Source: Trematomus loennbergii (Eukaryota; Chordata; Actinopteri; Perciformes; Nototheniidae). From it: a DNA stretch of 64,000 nt. The notes beneath the pieces were generated by a model, which was not told where the DNA came from, did no database searches, and saw only the letters and a list, made by a program, of their open reading frames with translations. Below, piece after piece: positions 62,981-64,000 of the stretch (the stretch's first letter is position 1; every line of letters starts with the position of its first letter). The stretch spans positions 14,693,972-14,757,971 of the forward strand of contig JAAOOA010000060.1 in NCBI GenBank assembly GCA_012861695.1, read 5' to 3'. A program made the translations under genes and the position numbers.

Positions 62981-64000
62981 AAAAGTAAAATGTTGTTTGT
63001 ATTTTTTAAATATACAGTTAACAACAAACCACTCTGCATTTAGGGAATTTAAGACTTTAAACATTTGAATCGATTTGAAATAGTGTTTGAAATGATAAGG
63101 AGGGTAAATACAGTAAAGTTACTGCTACCATATGCACATTACCACATGCTATGAGATGGTGGTTCATTCATAGCCTGCTTTGGAGCCATTCCTGGAGTTT
63201 TAAATCCGTGACAAATCTTGTCTTGCAGATTACACACACATTTGATTCATATTAAATTGATTGAGTCTTCATTAAACATTTAATTTGGTTTGCTATTTTT
63301 AACTTGGCAATTAAGGGTTAACATCTGAACATTTAGATTTGTATTGTCAACTCCTGATTCATTTTCTTAATTGTTTTCATTATATCCAAAATGTACCATT
63401 TCATTATATCCTGGGGTTATTTTTGTATCTATTCAGAACGCAGTTTTACATGTTCACTGCTTTTTAGAGACTTTACATGTAAATGCATCATTCTGCTTCC
63501 CACCCAGCAGCAGTTATGATGCATTACTGCCCCCTGCTGTACTATGCTGGATATGGTATGTATACATAACCTTTTACATCGGTCTCCCTGCACAGTGAAC
63601 AGTTATGTAACCTGTCAGCTGGAATCTTTCATAGTTTTTTAGTAAAGAATTAATCAATTAATTTAAATGTTTTCTTTAAAATGACACATGTATCACAAAT
63701 TACCTAATTTTAAAGTGGTGCCTGCAATTATTGCTCTCAAATAATCAAAGGGATTACATATGTAATAATAAAATAAACAAGAAATTACTTACATGACATG
63801 TGCTATATCCACAAATTAGTTTTGCATAATATTTCTCTAATGTGTGTTTAAATCATAGACTGTGTAATATGTATGTGATGAGTAATTTAACACAAGCTTT
63901 TTGACCATTTTGACACTTTGCCTAGGATTATATTATTATATTATAAAACGGTATTATTATCTTTGTTACAGAAAGTTGTTTAATTGGCTGATGTCTTGAT
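62981..64000. other. AT-rich sequence to the right edge, nothing recognised
   Basis: No coding exon, RNA gene or mobile element with defined ends was found here on either strand. Confidence 0.6.

Overview
The window is nuclear DNA of a ray-finned (teleost) fish. It shows small phase-consistent GT-AG exons, long CA/GT microsatellites, TTAA-flanked and hAT-type miniature transposons, an L2-type LINE tail, and vertebrate genes with typical fish divergence. No species call is possible from the sequence alone. I read five protein-coding genes exon by exon. Four lie on the minus strand and the last on the plus strand.

Layout: (1) 980-5548 minus, the 5' two thirds of an SLC27A fatty-acid transport protein / acyl-CoA synthetase (best read as slc27a1); its 3' exons run off the left edge. 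(2) 8410-26672 minus, a complete 17-exon adhesion GPCR of the CD97/ADGRE5 type: signal peptide, EGF modules, GAIN/GPS, 7TM, and a short tail ending SQI. Its introns carry most of the mobile DNA: two copies of one TTAA-flanked MITE (one with a hAT nested inside it), a 2.1-kb foldback with a smaller foldback at its centre, a 1.2-kb hAT and a perfect 48-bp palindrome. (3) 27-36.9 kb, a gene-poor interval with microsatellites only. (4) 37317-40238 minus, a compact secreted protein made only of perlecan domain-IV-like Ig modules. (5) 43270-52673 minus, a PBX TALE homeobox gene (pbx4-like) with a short PBX-b-type C-terminus. (6) 59176-62124 plus, mvb12a, an ESCRT-I subunit, with a non-coding first exon near 57.7 kb.

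From memory, SLC27A1, MVB12A, PBX4 and ADGRE5 all map to human 19p13, so the block looks like conserved vertebrate linkage. The genes are not functionally coupled in any way I can see: lipid uptake, leukocyte-type adhesion, matrix, transcription and endosomal sorting.

Three minus-strand genes show isolated one-base frame breaks in short homopolymer runs inside otherwise well conserved exons (near 5391-5394, 1112, 11773, 11561 and 39294). In several cases correcting one base restores both the protein homology and the intron phase. I read these as probable consensus errors, or recent lesions to be tested, and not as evidence of old pseudogenes. I found no strong candidate for a wholly new system. 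The most novel-looking items are the Ig-only perlecan-like secreted gene and the nested foldback elements.
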